From NCBI GenBank assembly GCA_913774845.1, contig CAJYJO010000002.1, positions 1-64,000 on the forward strand: 64,000 nucleotides of DNA, given 5' to 3'. The position numbers were made by a program, and so were the translations under genes. Each line of letters opens with the position of its first letter. Position 1 is the stretch's first letter. The notes below the pieces were generated by a model. That model was not told the origin of the DNA. It did no database searches and saw only the letters and a program-made list of their open reading frames with translations. The stretch comes from an uncultured Microbacterium sp. (lineage in GTDB: Bacteria; Actinomycetota; Actinomycetes; Actinomycetales; Microbacteriaceae). Of this stretch, positions 8,903-19,015 are shown piece after piece.

Positions 8903-9619
8903 TCAGACGGCGGGATCGGGCGGGGTCGGCGAGGAACGCGGCCCGGGCAGCTCGAGGGCGACCTTCTTCTCGAGCTCGTCGACCGCTTCGTCGCTGAGCC
9001 AGATCAGACCGTCGAGCTCTTCACGCACGCGGCGGTAGGCGAGCTGCCGTTCGTTGGGCGTCGCGGCCTGATCCGTGGCGACGGTGAGCAGTTGCTTGGC
9101 GGTGTCGAGGCGCTTGCGCTCGTCGGGCGAGAAGGCGGCGTCCTTGACGCGGCGCGCGTCCCGCTCGGCGACCTCGAAGGCCACCTCGTAGTCGGTGACC
9201 GCGTCGCGGTACTCGCGTAGGCGGTCGGCCGGGAGCGTCTCGTCCGGGCGGGGACGCAGGTTGTCGGCGACCTTCTTCGCGCGCAGAAAGGCCGCGGTCA
9301 GGGGCTGACGGCCGTCGCTCATCGCCGGGTACGTGATCAGCTTCGTCGCGTCGAGTTCGTAGTCGAGCCAGCGGTGCGTGACCTCGTCGTGCGCCTGCTC
9401 GGCGCGTTGCTGCGCGTCGCCCGCCTCGACGGCCCGCGGTGCCTCCGCGGCGGAGGGTGAGCCGCCCTGCGCGGCCAGCAGCTCGAGCTGTTCCTTGTGA
9501 CGGCGGCGCGCGGTGACCTCACGGTGCTTCACGCGGGCGTTGATCGCGCCCATCGTCATCCCGAAGAGGGGGAAGACGAGCCACCAGTAGTGGCCGGCGA
9601 AGTTCCAGAAGTCCTGCAC
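8903..9619 (-). CDS. Membrane-anchored coiled-coil protein, paralogue of the next gene
   Basis: A 238-residue protein I do not recognise. It opens with one hydrophobic helix (WWLVFPLFGMTMGAI, residues 11-25) followed by a basic, Glu/Lys/Arg-rich helical cytoplasmic region. The central segment WLDYELDATKLITYPAMSDG and the following FLRAKK and YRDAVTDYE are shared with the protein encoded at 9652-10635, so the two are paralogues. The GTG start has TAGCAT at 9631-9626, 6 nt upstream, suggesting a leaderless transcript. The gene ends six bases from the DUF3253 stop. Confidence 0.7.
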   Translation of the reverse strand: MQDFWNFAGHYWWLVFPLFGMTMGAINARVKHREVTARRRHKEQLELLAAQGGSPSAAEAPRAVEAGDAQQRAEQAHDEVTHRWLDYELDATKLITYPAMSDGRQPLTAAFLRAKKVADNLRPRPDETLPADRLREYRDAVTDYEVAFEVAERDARRVKDAAFSPDERKRLDTAKQLLTVATDQAATPNERQLAYRRVREELDGLIWLSDEAVDELEKKVALELPGPRSSPTPPDPAV

Positions 9620-9651
9620 GGCGCCATGCTACGCGCTCGCGCGGCGGCCGA

Positions 9652-10635
9652 TCAGGGGCGCGGCGGCTCGGGGCGATCCCGTGCGGGCGGCGGCCAGGGG
9701 GTGCGTCCTGGAGTCGGCGGGGTGGACTCCCGAGCACCCTTGGACGCGCGCTTCGCGGCGCGCTCGCTCCAGCTGCGCGCCGCCGCGCGACCCATCGACT
9801 CCATCGAGCGGGCGAGCGCCCGCTGGGCGGTCTCGGCGAGGTCGGATGCCACCCGACTCCACGCATCGCCCCCCTCGATGCCCGGTGGTGGACCGCCCCG
9901 GGCCGCGCGCTCGGCCCGATCGAAGGCGTGGGCGGTGCGCCGCACCGCGTCGCGGTAGGCGAGGTAGTCGGCGGGCGCGAGGCGCGTCTGCACCGAGGCG
10001 GGACGCACCCACTGCGCCCGCTCGTGCGCCCGCAGGAAGTCGGCCAGCAGAGGGGAGCGCGAGTCGCTCATCGCCGGGTACTCGATCGCCAGGGCGGGGT
10101 CGGTCTCGTAGGCCATCCATCGCGCGAGGATCGCGTCGTGCTCGGCGAGCAGACGAGCGACCGGCAGGGGCGCGCTGCCGGTGCGGATCGCGGGCAGCAT
10201 CGCCTTGGCGGCCTTGAGCCCGGCTCGACGCGCACGCACCTCGGCGACGGCGGCCCGCAGATCGCGTTGCGCGTCCACCAATCGTGTGCGCGCGGCGGCG
10301 ACCGCGTCGCTCGAGACACGGGATGCCGCCCGCTCCGCCTGAGCGCGCACCACTTCGGCGTCGGCGACCTTGACGTCGGCCCGCCCGCGGGTGACGGCGT
10401 TGCGCGCCATGTGCAGGTCGAGGATGGCGGCATCGACCTCGAGGCGACGCGCGGCGCTCTTGCCCATCGGACGCGAAGCCCAGACGCGGACCGCGCGGTC
10501 ACCCGTGGTCGTCACACCGGCCGGCAGCGCGCGTCGGCGGGAACGGCGCACGCCGACCCAGCCGACGGTGCCCGCACCGGCCGCTGCCGGGCCGATCCAC
10601 CACCACTCGGCGAACAGGGCCAGGAGCGGTTCCAC
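9652..10635 (-). CDS. Membrane-anchored coiled-coil protein, longer paralogue
   Basis: A 327-residue unrecognised protein with an N-terminal hydrophobic helix (residues 1-30), a long Ala/Arg/Val coiled-coil-like stretch (about residues 60-165), and then the block WMAYETDPALAIEYPAMSDS with FLRAHERAQ and YRDAVRRTAHAFDRAE that matches the downstream gene. The C-terminus is Pro/Arg-rich. The GTG start is 6 nt from TAGCAT (10647-10642), the same arrangement as in its paralogue, so each gene seems to have its own leaderless promoter. Function unknown; the anchored helical design would suit a scaffold or envelope role. Confidence 0.7.
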   Translation of the reverse strand: MEPLLALFAEWWWIGPAAAGAGTVGWVGVRRSRRRALPAGVTTTGDRAVRVWASRPMGKSAARRLEVDAAILDLHMARNAVTRGRADVKVADAEVVRAQAERAASRVSSDAVAAARTRLVDAQRDLRAAVAEVRARRAGLKAAKAMLPAIRTGSAPLPVARLLAEHDAILARWMAYETDPALAIEYPAMSDSRSPLLADFLRAHERAQWVRPASVQTRLAPADYLAYRDAVRRTAHAFDRAERAARGGPPPGIEGGDAWSRVASDLAETAQRALARSMESMGRAAARSWSERAAKRASKGARESTPPTPGRTPWPPPARDRPEPPRP

Positions 10636-10784
10636 GCCCCCATGCTACGTCGGGGCTCCGACAGCGCGCTGGGCGTCGGGTCGGAATCCGCAGCGGCGAT
10701 ATCGATTCGCGACGCTGGCCCGAGGGCCTTGCCCGCCCGTTCGATTGCGAGGAGGCTGACCACGACGCGAAGGGGGAGGTCGCC

Positions 10785-11105
10785 ATGAAGGTCATGCTCG
10801 TGATGTGGTCCGACGGGTCGTACGAGGGTGGTGACGCGGAGGAGGACTTCGCGGCGTGGATGCGCTACGAGGACTCGCTGCGCGCTGACGGGGTCATGCT
10901 CGACTCGGGGCGGTTCGCCGAGGTCGATGGGGCGCGCGCGGTGGTCACGGCGATCTCGAGAGCTCCGGATGCCGAGCCTCAGCCGTCACGTGCGTTGTCG
11001 GGGTACTACGTGCTCGAGGTCGACGATGCGGACGCGGCGACGGCGTATGCGCGACGGGCTCCGCTGTACGGCACCGTCGAGGTGCGCCCCCTCGTCGAGT
11101 ACTGA
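10785..11105 (+). CDS. YciI family protein
   Basis: A 106-residue protein of the YCII-related (dimeric alpha-beta barrel) family. It begins MKVMLVMWSDGS, contains the WMRYEDSLRADGVMLDSGRF helix-turn region, and ends in SGYYVLEVDDADAATAYARRAPLYGTVEVRPL, the hallmark of DGPF-type members often linked to ECF sigma factors. No sigma factor is adjacent. GGGGGAGG occurs upstream of the ATG. Enzymatic activity cannot be predicted. Confidence 0.85.
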   Translation: MKVMLVMWSDGSYEGGDAEEDFAAWMRYEDSLRADGVMLDSGRFAEVDGARAVVTAISRAPDAEPQPSRALSGYYVLEVDDADAATAYARRAPLYGTVEVRPLVEY

Positions 11106-11142
11106 TCCGGGGCTGAGCGGCAGGCGCGCGCGCCTTTCGTCG

Positions 11143-11280
11143 TCAGCCGAGGATCAGCGAGATCACCGTGGCACCGCCGCCGGTGAGCACGAGGGCGGCG
11201 ATCACCACCCACGCGGTGATCTTGACGCGCTTCTGACGTTTGTCGCTGAACACGGTCATGTCGTCGTCGTCATCGGTCAT
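11143..11280 (-). CDS. Small single-pass membrane protein
   Basis: A 45-residue protein: an acidic N-terminus (MTDDDDDM), a basic hinge (DKRQKRVK), then one transmembrane helix of about 22 residues ending ILG. The ATG is preceded by GAGAGGAGA with good spacing. It lies 52 bp downstream of purL on the same strand and could be cotranscribed with it. No family recognised. Confidence 0.65.
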   Translation of the reverse strand: MTDDDDDMTVFSDKRQKRVKITAWVVIAALVLTGGGATVISLILG

Positions 11281-11332
11281 CGCGCGTCTCCTCTCGTCGG
11301 CGGGGGCGGTGGGTGGGGCCGGAGCCCGGGCC

Positions 11333-13672
11333 TCAGGCCACCGGCTCCGAGACGGTGGGACCGAAGACGGCGGGCAGCGTCTCGTTCGACAGGCGGCGCA
11401 GCTCGGCGACGGGGACCGTGAACACATCCTGGATCTCGAGGGATGCCTCGGTGCCCGGCTCGACGTCGGTGACGCCGATGCGCAGCACCGGGTACCCGCG
11501 CCCGTCGCACAGCCCGCGGAACTTCACGTCTTCTTCGCGGGGGACGCTGACCAGCACGCGACCGGTGGATTCGCTGAACAGGGCGGCGGTGGCATCCACG
11601 CCGTCGCGCTCCATGAGCTCGGTGAGCCAGACGCGCGCGCCGATGCCGAAGCGCATGACGCCCTCGGCGAGGGCCTGCGCGAGACCGCCCGACGACAGGT
11701 CGTGGGCGCTGGAGACGAGCGACTGCGAGCCCGCGGCCTGCAGCAGCTCGGCGAGCTTGCGCTCCTGCGCGAGATCGACCTTCGGCGGGCGGCCACCGAG
11801 GTGGTCGTGGATGGTCCCCGCCCACTGCGAACCGTCGAGCTCGTCGGCGGTGGTGCCGAGCAGGTAGAGGTTCTCACCGGCATCCTGCCAGCCGCTCGGG
11901 ATGCGCGCGGCGACGTCGTCGATGATGCCCAGGACGCCCACCACCGGGGTCGGGTGGATCGGCTGGTCACCGGTCTGGTTGTAGAACGACACGTTGCCGC
12001 CCGTGACCGGGATGCCGAGCTCGAGGCAGCCGTCGCTCAGGCCCTCGACGGCCTGGCTGAACTGCCACATGACCTCGGGGTTCTCGGGGCTGCCGAAGTT
12101 GAGGCAGTCGGTGACGGCCGTGGGCACGGCACCCGTGACGGCGACGTTGCGGTACGCCTCGGCGAGGGCCAGCTTCGCACCGTTGTACGGGTCGAGCTGG
12201 TTGTACCGGCCGTTGCAGTCGGTCGCGATGGCGAAGCCGAGTCCGGTCTCTTCATCGACGCGGATCATGCCGGCGTCGTCGGGGAAGCTCAGCGCGGTGT
12301 TGCCCAGCACGTAGTAGTCGTACTGGTTCGTGATCCACGAGGTGTCGGCGAGGTTGGGGCTCGCGACGAGGGTCGTGAACTGCTCGCGGAGGATGTCGGC
12401 ATCCGTCGCCCGGGGCAGCTTCGCGGCGGAGTCGGCCTGGAGCGCGTCGATCCACGTCGGGTGGGCGACCGGACGCTCGTAGACGGGGCCGTCGACCGCG
12501 ACGGTCGAGGGGTCGACGTCGACGATGCGCTCGCCGTACCAGTCGATGACGAGGCGTCCGTCGCCCGTGACCTCGCCGAGGACGCTCGTCTCGACGTCCC
12601 ACTTGCCGACGACGGCGAGGAACGCGTCGAGCTTCTCGGGCGCGACGATCGCCATCATGCGCTCCTGCGACTCCGACATGAGGATCTCTTCGGGCGTGAG
12701 CGACGGGTCGCGCAGCAGCACCTTCGACAGCTCGACCTTCATACCGCTGTCGCCGTTGGCGGCGAGCTCGCTCGTGGCGCACGAGATGCCCGCGGCGCCG
12801 AGGTCTTGGATGGCCTCGACGAGATCGTCGCGGTAGAGCTCGAGGCAGCACTCGATGAGCACCTTCTCGGCGAACGGGTCGCCCACCTGCACCGCGGGAC
12901 GCTTGGTGGGTCCGCCGTCGGCGAAGGTGTCGGATGCCAGGATGCTCGCGCCGCCGATGCCGTCGCCGCCCGTGCGGGCGCCGAACAGCACGACCTTGTT
13001 GCCCACGCCCGTGGCGTTGGCGAGCTTGATGTCTTCGTGACGCATGACGCCGACCGCGAGGGCGTTGACGAGCGGGTTGCCCTGGTAGACGGCGTCGAAC
13101 ACCGTCTCGCCGCCGATGTTGGGCAGGCCGAGGCAATTGCCGTAGAACGAGATGCCGCTGGTGACGCCGTGCACGACGCGCGGGGTGTCGGGGTGGTCGA
13201 TCGCGCCGAAGCGCAGCTGGTCCATGACCGCGACGGGGCGCGCGCCCATCGAGATGATGTCGCGCACGATGCCGCCGACCCCGGTGGCCGCGCCCTGGAA
13301 GGGCTCGATGTAGCTGGGGTGGTTGTGCGACTCGACCTTGAAGGTGACCGCCCAGCCCTCGCCCACGTCGACGACGCCGGCGTTCTGCCCCATGCCGACC
13401 ATGAGACGCGTCTTCATCTCGTCGCTGACCTTCTGGCCGAACTGGCGCAGGTAGATCTTGCTCGACTTGTAGGAGCAGTGCTCGCTCCACATGACCGAGT
13501 ACATCGCCAGCTCACCGCTGGTGGGGCGGCGGCCCAGGATCTCGCGGATCTTGGCGTACTCGTCGCTCTTGAGGCCCAGGGCGCCGTACGGCTGCTCCTT
13601 CTCGGGCGTGGCGATCGCGTTCTCGACCGTGTCGGCGAGGGCGGTACGGGCGGCGGGGTTCGGGGTGGTCAC
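11333..13672 (-). CDS. purL: Phosphoribosylformylglycinamidine synthase subunit II
   Basis: Converts FGAR to FGAM in purine synthesis with ATP and ammonia delivered by PurQ/PurS. This is the small PurL type, about 779 residues. Markers are [15 protein letters not shown] with the catalytic His, [29 protein letters not shown], and MSESQERMM. The frame is open to 13735, but a -10-like TAGACT at 13718-13713 lies inside that extension. GTG at 13672, with GGAG nine bases upstream, gives the usual N-terminus. purS and purQ are not in the window. Confidence 0.96.
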   Translation of the reverse strand: MTTPNPAARTALADTVENAIATPEKEQPYGALGLKSDEYAKIREILGRRPTSGELAMYSVMWSEHCSYKSSKIYLRQFGQKVSDEMKTRLMVGMGQNAGVVDVGEGWAVTFKVESHNHPSYIEPFQGAATGVGGIVRDIISMGARPVAVMDQLRFGAIDHPDTPRVVHGVTSGISFYGNCLGLPNIGGETVFDAVYQGNPLVNALAVGVMRHEDIKLANATGVGNKVVLFGARTGGDGIGGASILASDTFADGGPTKRPAVQVGDPFAEKVLIECCLELYRDDLVEAIQDLGAAGISCATSELAANGDSGMKVELSKVLLRDPSLTPEEILMSESQERMMAIVAPEKLDAFLAVVGKWDVETSVLGEVTGDGRLVIDWYGERIVDVDPSTVAVDGPVYERPVAHPTWIDALQADSAAKLPRATDADILREQFTTLVASPNLADTSWITNQYDYYVLGNTALSFPDDAGMIRVDEETGLGFAIATDCNGRYNQLDPYNGAKLALAEAYRNVAVTGAVPTAVTDCLNFGSPENPEVMWQFSQAVEGLSDGCLELGIPVTGGNVSFYNQTGDQPIHPTPVVGVLGIIDDVAARIPSGWQDAGENLYLLGTTADELDGSQWAGTIHDHLGGRPPKVDLAQERKLAELLQAAGSQSLVSSAHDLSSGGLAQALAEGVMRFGIGARVWLTELMERDGVDATAALFSESTGRVLVSVPREEDVKFRGLCDGRGYPVLRIGVTDVEPGTEASLEIQDVFTVPVAELRRLSNETLPAVFGPTVSEPVA

Positions 13673-13925
13673 GCGGCTGAGCTCCAAGAATCGCAGGGGC
13701 CGGACGGGGGACAGTCTAGTTGGGTGGTCCGACATCGCCGGGGCCGTCGCGATCTGGGATGCCGACGCTCACGGAGCCCTCGAGCGGAGGCGGATCGAGG
13801 AAGCGGAATCGGATGCCACGGGCCTGGCCGTCCGAATCCGTTGCGGCGATCCGCGTCCGTTGCGCGCGCGGCGACCCGCGCCCGCTGCGCCGACCCGCGC
13901 CGACCCGGCCCCGGACCGCCCCGGC

Positions 13926-16247
13926 TCAGGCCGTCTTCGCGATGCGCACGCGGATGTCCTTCATCAGCGGCTGGTCGCTCTGGCGGCTGTAGTCGTCGGG
14001 GCCGAGCAGCACGTTCATCTCGGGGAAGTAGCCGGCGGCACTGCCGCGCGGGGTGTCGTACTCCAGCGCGCGGAACGCCGTGACACTGCGCACCGAGCCG
14101 TCGCGCGAGGTGGCGACGATGTCGACGAGGTCGCCCTCGGCGATGCCGCGCTCCTTCATGTCGCGCCGGTTCATGAACACGAGCTCGCGGATGTTGCGCA
14201 CGCCCCGGTAGCGATCGTCGGCCGAGTAGATCGTGGTGTTCCACTGGTCGTGCGAGCGCATCGTCTGCAGCACGAGCACGTCGGCCTCCTCGGGGATGAC
14301 GTTGGGCAGCTCGGCATCCGAGAACTCCGCCTTGCCGGAGGGCGTACGGAAGTCGCGCTCGCGCGCCGGCTGGGGGATGCGGAAGCCGTAGTGCTGACGG
14401 ACGAGCTCGTTGAAGCCCTCGAAGCCGGGCAGCACCTTCGCCATCGTGTCGCGGATGCGGTCGTAGTCGCCGACGTACCACTCCCACGGCGTGGCCGAGT
14501 CCGGCATGGTGGCGCGGGCGAGGCGCGCGATGATCTCGGGCTCGCTGAGCAGGTGGGGCGAGGCCGGCTTGCGGGAACCGAGCGAGAGCATGACGGAGCT
14601 CATGGCGTCCTCGGTCGAGATCGACTGGGGGCCGGACTCCTGCTCGTCGCGCTCGGTGCGACCGAGGCACGGCAGGATCAGCGCCTTCTTGCCGTGCGTG
14701 AGGTGGCTCCGGTTGAGCTTGGTACTCACGTGCGCGGTCAGCTCGCACCGGCTCATGCCCTCGGCGGTGAGCGCGGTGTCGGGAGCGGCGCGCACGAAGT
14801 TGCCGCCCATGCCGAGGAAGACCTTCAGGTCGCCGCGGTGCAGAGCCGCCACCGTGTGCACGGTGTCGAGGCCGGGCTCGCGGGGAGAGGTGATGCCGCA
14901 CACCTCGTCGAGCTTCGCGAGCCACTCCTCGGTGGGCTTGTGGTTGATGCCGCAGGTGCGGTTGCCCTGCACGTTGCTGTGGCCGCGCACGGGCGAGGGG
15001 CCGGTGCCCTTGCGCCCGACGTTGCCGCGCAGCAGCAGCAGGTTGACGATCTCGCGCACGGTGTCGACGCCGTGCTGGTGCTGGCTCACGCCCAGGCACC
15101 AGCTGATGACGCAGGCCTTCGAGGCGAGGTAGACGTCGGCGGCCGCGCGGATCTCGGCCTCGGTGAGGCCCGCCTGCTCGACCAGCTCGTCCCAGGTCGT
15201 GGCCTCGACCAGCGCGCGGTAGGCGTCGAGTCCGGTCGTGTACCGGTCGAGGAACGCCTGGTCGAGGGCGGTCGGGTCGGTCTCGGACGCCTCGAAGACG
15301 ACCTTGGCCATGCCGCGGATCAGCGCGAGGTCACCGCCCGGGCGTACCTGAAGGTTCATCGTGCTGGTCGGGGTCGAGTTGAAGGTCGCCATGTCGACGA
15401 TCTCGTGCGGGACGATCGTGCGGGTGCCGGCGACCTCGCGCAGCGGGTTGACGTGCACGACCTGCGCGCCGCGGTCGATCGCCTCGGCGAGGCTCGTGAG
15501 CATGCGCGGGGCGTTCGAGGCGGCGTTCACGCCGAGCACGAAGAGGGCGTCGCAGGCCTCCCAGTCCTCGAGGTCGGCCGTGCCCTTGCCGGTGGCGAGG
15601 GATGCCGTGAGCCCGCGGCCCGAACCCTCGTGGCACATGTTCGAGCAGTCGGGGAGGTTGTTCGTCCCGAGCTCGCGCGCGAACAGCTGGTAGAGGAAGG
15701 ACGCCTCGTTGCTCAGGCGACCCGAGGTGTAGAAGGCCGCCTGGTCGGGAGAGTCCAACGCCGTGAGCTCCCGGGCGATCAGGCGGAACGCGTCGTTCCA
15801 CGAGATCGGCACGTAGTGGTCGGTGTCGGCGTCGTAGACCATGGGGCCGACCAGGCGACCGGCATCCTCCAGCTCGAAATCGCTCCACTGCGACAGCTCG
15901 GTCACCGAGTGCGCGGCGAAGAACTCCTTGCCGACGCGCTTGTGGGTCATCTCCCACGTGACGTGCTTGATGCCGTTCTCGCAGATGTCGAGGGTCACGC
16001 CCTTGTCGTCGGGCCACGCGCACCCGGGGCAGTCGAAACCGCTCTTCGGGTGGTTCATCGTGAACATCGCCTTGGTGCCGGCGACCGGTTGGCGCTGCTC
16101 GAGCAGCACCTTGCCGACGGTCAGAGCGGCACCCCACCCGGCGGCGGGGTGCTCGTAGGGGCCGGTGCTCGACCAGTCGCCGTCGACCTGTGGGCCGAGG
16201 CCTCCCTGGCGCGGCTCCTCGGTCATCAGTCCGAACGACTCACCCAT
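13926..16247 (-). CDS. FdhF/YdeP family molybdopterin oxidoreductase
   Basis: A 773-residue molybdenum enzyme of the formate-dehydrogenase-like FdhF/YdeP group. Near the N-terminus FDCPGCAWPD provides the two-cysteine signature of this subfamily, and LPDCSNMCHEGSG carries the presumed molybdenum-ligand Cys. The C-terminal third has a molydopterin dinucleotide-binding beta-barrel (VLVLQTMRSHDQWNTT). No TAT signal is seen, so it is cytosolic. The start ATG 16247 follows GGAGGGTGAAC; an upstream ATG frame lacks a site. fdhD is immediately upstream. The true substrate is uncertain, since YdeP homologues have no settled activity. Confidence 0.88.
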   Translation of the reverse strand: MGESFGLMTEEPRQGGLGPQVDGDWSSTGPYEHPAAGWGAALTVGKVLLEQRQPVAGTKAMFTMNHPKSGFDCPGCAWPDDKGVTLDICENGIKHVTWEMTHKRVGKEFFAAHSVTELSQWSDFELEDAGRLVGPMVYDADTDHYVPISWNDAFRLIARELTALDSPDQAAFYTSGRLSNEASFLYQLFARELGTNNLPDCSNMCHEGSGRGLTASLATGKGTADLEDWEACDALFVLGVNAASNAPRMLTSLAEAIDRGAQVVHVNPLREVAGTRTIVPHEIVDMATFNSTPTSTMNLQVRPGGDLALIRGMAKVVFEASETDPTALDQAFLDRYTTGLDAYRALVEATTWDELVEQAGLTEAEIRAAADVYLASKACVISWCLGVSQHQHGVDTVREIVNLLLLRGNVGRKGTGPSPVRGHSNVQGNRTCGINHKPTEEWLAKLDEVCGITSPREPGLDTVHTVAALHRGDLKVFLGMGGNFVRAAPDTALTAEGMSRCELTAHVSTKLNRSHLTHGKKALILPCLGRTERDEQESGPQSISTEDAMSSVMLSLGSRKPASPHLLSEPEIIARLARATMPDSATPWEWYVGDYDRIRDTMAKVLPGFEGFNELVRQHYGFRIPQPARERDFRTPSGKAEFSDAELPNVIPEEADVLVLQTMRSHDQWNTTIYSADDRYRGVRNIRELVFMNRRDMKERGIAEGDLVDIVATSRDGSVRSVTAFRALEYDTPRGSAAGYFPEMNVLLGPDDYSRQSDQPLMKDIRVRIAKTA

Positions 16248-16307
16248 GTTCACCCTCCGTGGATCGCGGCGCCGAGTCGGTGGCATCCACACACCGCGCG
16301 CCCGTGG

Positions 16308-17186
16308 TCAGCGTACGCTCGCGACCTCGTCGGCCGTGGGGGTTGTGGAGGGCGCCTCGATGCGATCCGCCCGTGTGTAGAGGTTCATGCTCGAACCGCG
16401 GACGAAGGCCGCGAGGGTCAGCCCCGCGCGCTCCGCGAGCTCGATCGCGAGCGACGAGGGCGCCGAGACGGCCGAGAGGATCGGGATGCCGGCCATCACC
16501 GCCTTCTGCACGAGCTCGAAGCTCACGCGTCCCGACACCTGCAGCACGGTGCCGCGCAGGGGGAGCCGGTCGTTCAGCAGGGCCCAGCCGACCACCTTGT
16601 CGACGGCGTTGTGGCGGCCGACGTCCTCGCGCGCCACGAGGAGCTCGCCGCTCGCGGCGTCGAAGAGCGCGGCGCCGTGCAGACCGCCGGTCTTGTCGAA
16701 CGTCTTCTGCTGCTCGCGCAACCGGTCGGGGAAGCCGGCCACGTCCACAGCGGACACGTGGATGCCGTCGCCGGCGACGTCGTAGCTCGACACCTTTTCC
16801 ACCGCCTCGATGGATGCCGTTCCGCACACGCCGCACGAACTCGTCGTGTAGAAGGAGCGCGCGATGTCGGGAGAGGGGAGAGCCACGCCCGCGGCGAGCG
16901 TGAGGTCGAGGACGTTGTAGGTGTTGCCGTCCGCGCCGCCGGTGCCGGGGCCGCCGCAGTGGATCGCACGGGCGAAGTGCTCACCGCGGCTGATCACGCC
17001 CTCCGACACCAGGAAACCGGCGGAGAGCTCGACGTCATGGCCCGGCGTCCGCATCGTCACGGCCAAGGGCGTGCCCACGACGCGGATCTCGAGCGGCTCC
17101 TCGACCGCGATGGCATCCGGTCTCTGCCGGACCGCGCCGTCGAGGGTGAGGCGGGTGACGCGGCGGTGGGCGGTGAGGCGACCCAT
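16308..17186 (-). CDS. fdhD: Formate dehydrogenase accessory sulfurtransferase
   Basis: FdhD passes sulfur from a cysteine desulfurase to the molybdenum cofactor so that formate dehydrogenase becomes active. The 292-residue protein has the loop CGVC (Cys118, Cys121) needed for persulfide transfer, [17 protein letters not shown], and [13 protein letters not shown]. The frame extends to 17273, but conserved sequence starts at [10 protein letters not shown], so ATG 17186 is used; no strong ribosome-binding site is visible. The molybdoenzyme lies 60 bp downstream and the Asp23 operon is divergent. Confidence 0.93.
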   Translation of the reverse strand: MGRLTAHRRVTRLTLDGAVRQRPDAIAVEEPLEIRVVGTPLAVTMRTPGHDVELSAGFLVSEGVISRGEHFARAIHCGGPGTGGADGNTYNVLDLTLAAGVALPSPDIARSFYTTSSCGVCGTASIEAVEKVSSYDVAGDGIHVSAVDVAGFPDRLREQQKTFDKTGGLHGAALFDAASGELLVAREDVGRHNAVDKVVGWALLNDRLPLRGTVLQVSGRVSFELVQKAVMAGIPILSAVSAPSSLAIELAERAGLTLAAFVRGSSMNLYTRADRIEAPSTTPTADEVASVR

Positions 17187-17386
17187 GTCAGGACCGCGCA
17201 CGACGAGAAGGCATGCGTCGAGCGTACGTCCGTTCCGTGCGGGGGTTCTCTCCACGGGCGGTTCGCATCGCATTCGAACGAATTCGAGATTCGGCGTGAC
17301 GAATCCCCGGGTCCTCCCGTCTCAGTCATGTAGGCCAAAGAGCCCACCCCGGAGCTCCCGGGTCGTGACATGTGAAGGGAACCGAC

Positions 17387-17863
17387 ATGGCTGAGAACGC
17401 CCCCACCCCCGCTGCGCAGAACGTCCCGCAGGCCGCTTCGCGCGTGAACCGTCCCCTGGGCGCCCGCGGCGCCGAGACCCACACCGACGGCAAGACGACG
17501 ATCGCCGACGGCGTCGTCGCCAAGGTCGCCGGCATCGCGGCCCGCGAGGTCACCGGCGTGTACGCCCTCGGTGGCGGCGGAGCCCGTGCGCTCGGCGCCA
17601 TCCGTGACGCGATCAACGCCACCGACCTCACGCAGGGCGTGAAGGTCGAGGTCGGCGAGACGCAGGCCGCCGCCGACATCACGATCGTCGTGGAGTACGG
17701 CGCCCCGATCCAGGAGGTCGCCGATCAGGTCCGCGGCCGCGTCGCCGGTGCCATCCACCAGCTCGTGGGTCTCGAGGTCGTCGAGGTGAACGTGGACGTC
17801 AACGACGTGCACATCCCCGGCGACGACGACAACCACGACGACGACGAGAAGCGCGTCCGTTGA
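17387..17863 (+). CDS. Asp23/Gls24 family envelope stress protein
   Basis: A 158-residue Asp23-domain protein. After a low-complexity N-terminus, KTTIADGVVAKVAGIAAREVTGVYALGGG and the block DITIVVEYGAPIQEVADQVRGRVAGAI are classic for the family, and the C-terminus is strongly acidic with His. Asp23 proteins sit under the membrane, tethered by AmaP-like partners, and respond to alkaline or envelope stress. It heads a six-gene run in which most genes overlap by 1-4 bp. A 200-bp region separates it from divergent fdhD. Confidence 0.9.
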   Translation: MAENAPTPAAQNVPQAASRVNRPLGARGAETHTDGKTTIADGVVAKVAGIAAREVTGVYALGGGGARALGAIRDAINATDLTQGVKVEVGETQAAADITIVVEYGAPIQEVADQVRGRVAGAIHQLVGLEVVEVNVDVNDVHIPGDDDNHDDDEKRVR

Positions 17864-18048
17864 GCGCCACGACGAAGGGCGCTCTGGTCGGACTCGTTCT
17901 GGCCCTCAGCGCTCTGATCTTCGGTTTCTGGGGCTTCATCCTCGTCGCCCTGTTCATGGCGATCGGCGTGGTCGTCGCCCGGATCACCGCGGGTGAACTC
18001 GACTTCGGCAACATCGTCAACGCCTTTAAGGGTCGGAGCACATCGTGA
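17860..18048 (+). CDS. Small DUF2273-like membrane protein
   Basis: A 62-residue protein with two hydrophobic helices (about residues 6-23 and 24-42) followed by a short polar tail, similar to DUF2273 proteins of Asp23 clusters. The start is TTG overlapping the previous stop by four bases (TTGA); GAGAAG lies upstream. The overlap on both sides indicates strict translational coupling. Its likely role is in anchoring or organising the complex. Confidence 0.75.
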   Translation: MSATTKGALVGLVLALSALIFGFWGFILVALFMAIGVVVARITAGELDFGNIVNAFKGRSTS

Positions 18049-18437
18049 CCACCGTCACCGCTTCGCCCGGGGTCGGCAACCGCACCGCGGTTGCCGGCCC
18101 CGGCCTCCCCGCCGGCCACGTCAACATCGCCGACCGCGTGCTGCAGAAGACGGCCGAGCGGGCCGCCGCCGACGTCATCGGGGTGGATGCCAAGAGCGTC
18201 CGCGTCGAGATCGTCTCGGCCCGCGACACCGCCGTGGTGCGCGTGACGTCCCCGTTCCCCGTTCCCCGCCTCGACGACACCGCGGCCGTCCGCGCCGCCA
18301 CCCCCGTCCTCGAGGCCGCGCGCAGCGCGCAGAGCGAGCTGCGATCGCGCCTCACCCGTCTGTTCGGCCGCGAGGTGTCGCGCGTCGACCTGACCGTCTC
18401 GGGCGCCTCCGCCCCCCAGCGAAAGCGAGTGCTGTGA
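18045..18437 (+). CDS. Asp23/Gls24-like protein, second copy
   Basis: A 130-residue protein with a reduced Asp23-like domain: GHVNIADRVLQKTAERAAADVIGV, followed by a beta-strand segment and an ARSAQSELRSRLTRLFGREVSRVDLTV C-terminus. The GTG start overlaps the upstream stop by four bases, with GGAG eight bases before it. It is cytosolic by sequence and probably a partner of the first Asp23 protein. Confidence 0.75.
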   Translation: MTTVTASPGVGNRTAVAGPGLPAGHVNIADRVLQKTAERAAADVIGVDAKSVRVEIVSARDTAVVRVTSPFPVPRLDDTAAVRAATPVLEAARSAQSELRSRLTRLFGREVSRVDLTVSGASAPQRKRVL

Positions 18438-19015
18438 TGACCGACACCGTGCTCCGCACCGTCGTGCGCCGCGAGACCCACTCGCCGCGCACCGTGGCCA
18501 TGCTCGTCGTGGTCGTGCTGCTGCTCCTCGTCCTGGCGTACGCTGCGGTCGAGATCATCCTGAACCTCACCGGTGCCCAGCCACTGCTCGTGGCCCCGGG
18601 TGAGGCGCTGAACGCCGTCGTCACCGCGCCCACCGCGCTCATGCCGGTGGCCTTCATCGTCGGCGGCGTCGTCCTCGCGATCCTGGGTCTGATCGTGCTC
18701 ATCCTGGCGCTCAAGCCCGGGCGACTTTCCAAGCACGAGATGGCCTGGGGAGAGCGCGCCGTCGTCGTCGACAACGGCGTCGTGGCTTCCGCCCTGGCGC
18801 AGCACCTCAGCAACGAGTCCGGCATCGCCCGCGACGACATCGTCGTCGGCGTCGCCCACCGCTCGGTCGACGTGACCGTGCGGCCCCCGGTCGGCATCCC
18901 GGTCGACGAGGCGCAGCTGCGCCGCATCGTCGACGAAGAGGTGACCGCCTACAAGCTCACGCCCTCCGTCCGCACGCACCTGCGGGTGCAGCGCCCCGAC
19001 ACCAAGGAGTCCTGA
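18437..19015 (+). CDS. DUF6286-like membrane protein of the Asp23 cluster
   Basis: A 192-residue protein with two transmembrane helices (about residues 22-45 and 68-93) enclosing an external loop, then a cytoplasmic AmaP-like C-terminal domain (WGERAVVVDNGVVASALAQHLS, VDVTVRPPVGIPVDEAQLRR). This topology matches anchors for Asp23 proteins. Start and stop overlap the neighbours by one base each. Confidence 0.75.
   Translation: MTDTVLRTVVRRETHSPRTVAMLVVVVLLLLVLAYAAVEIILNLTGAQPLLVAPGEALNAVVTAPTALMPVAFIVGGVVLAILGLIVLILALKPGRLSKHEMAWGERAVVVDNGVVASALAQHLSNESGIARDDIVVGVAHRSVDVTVRPPVGIPVDEAQLRRIVDEEVTAYKLTPSVRTHLRVQRPDTKES

Noticed and set aside
13926-16247. Selenocysteine-containing formate dehydrogenase
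   Set aside because: The frame has no internal TGA and the metal-ligand position is a normal Cys codon (NMCHEG).
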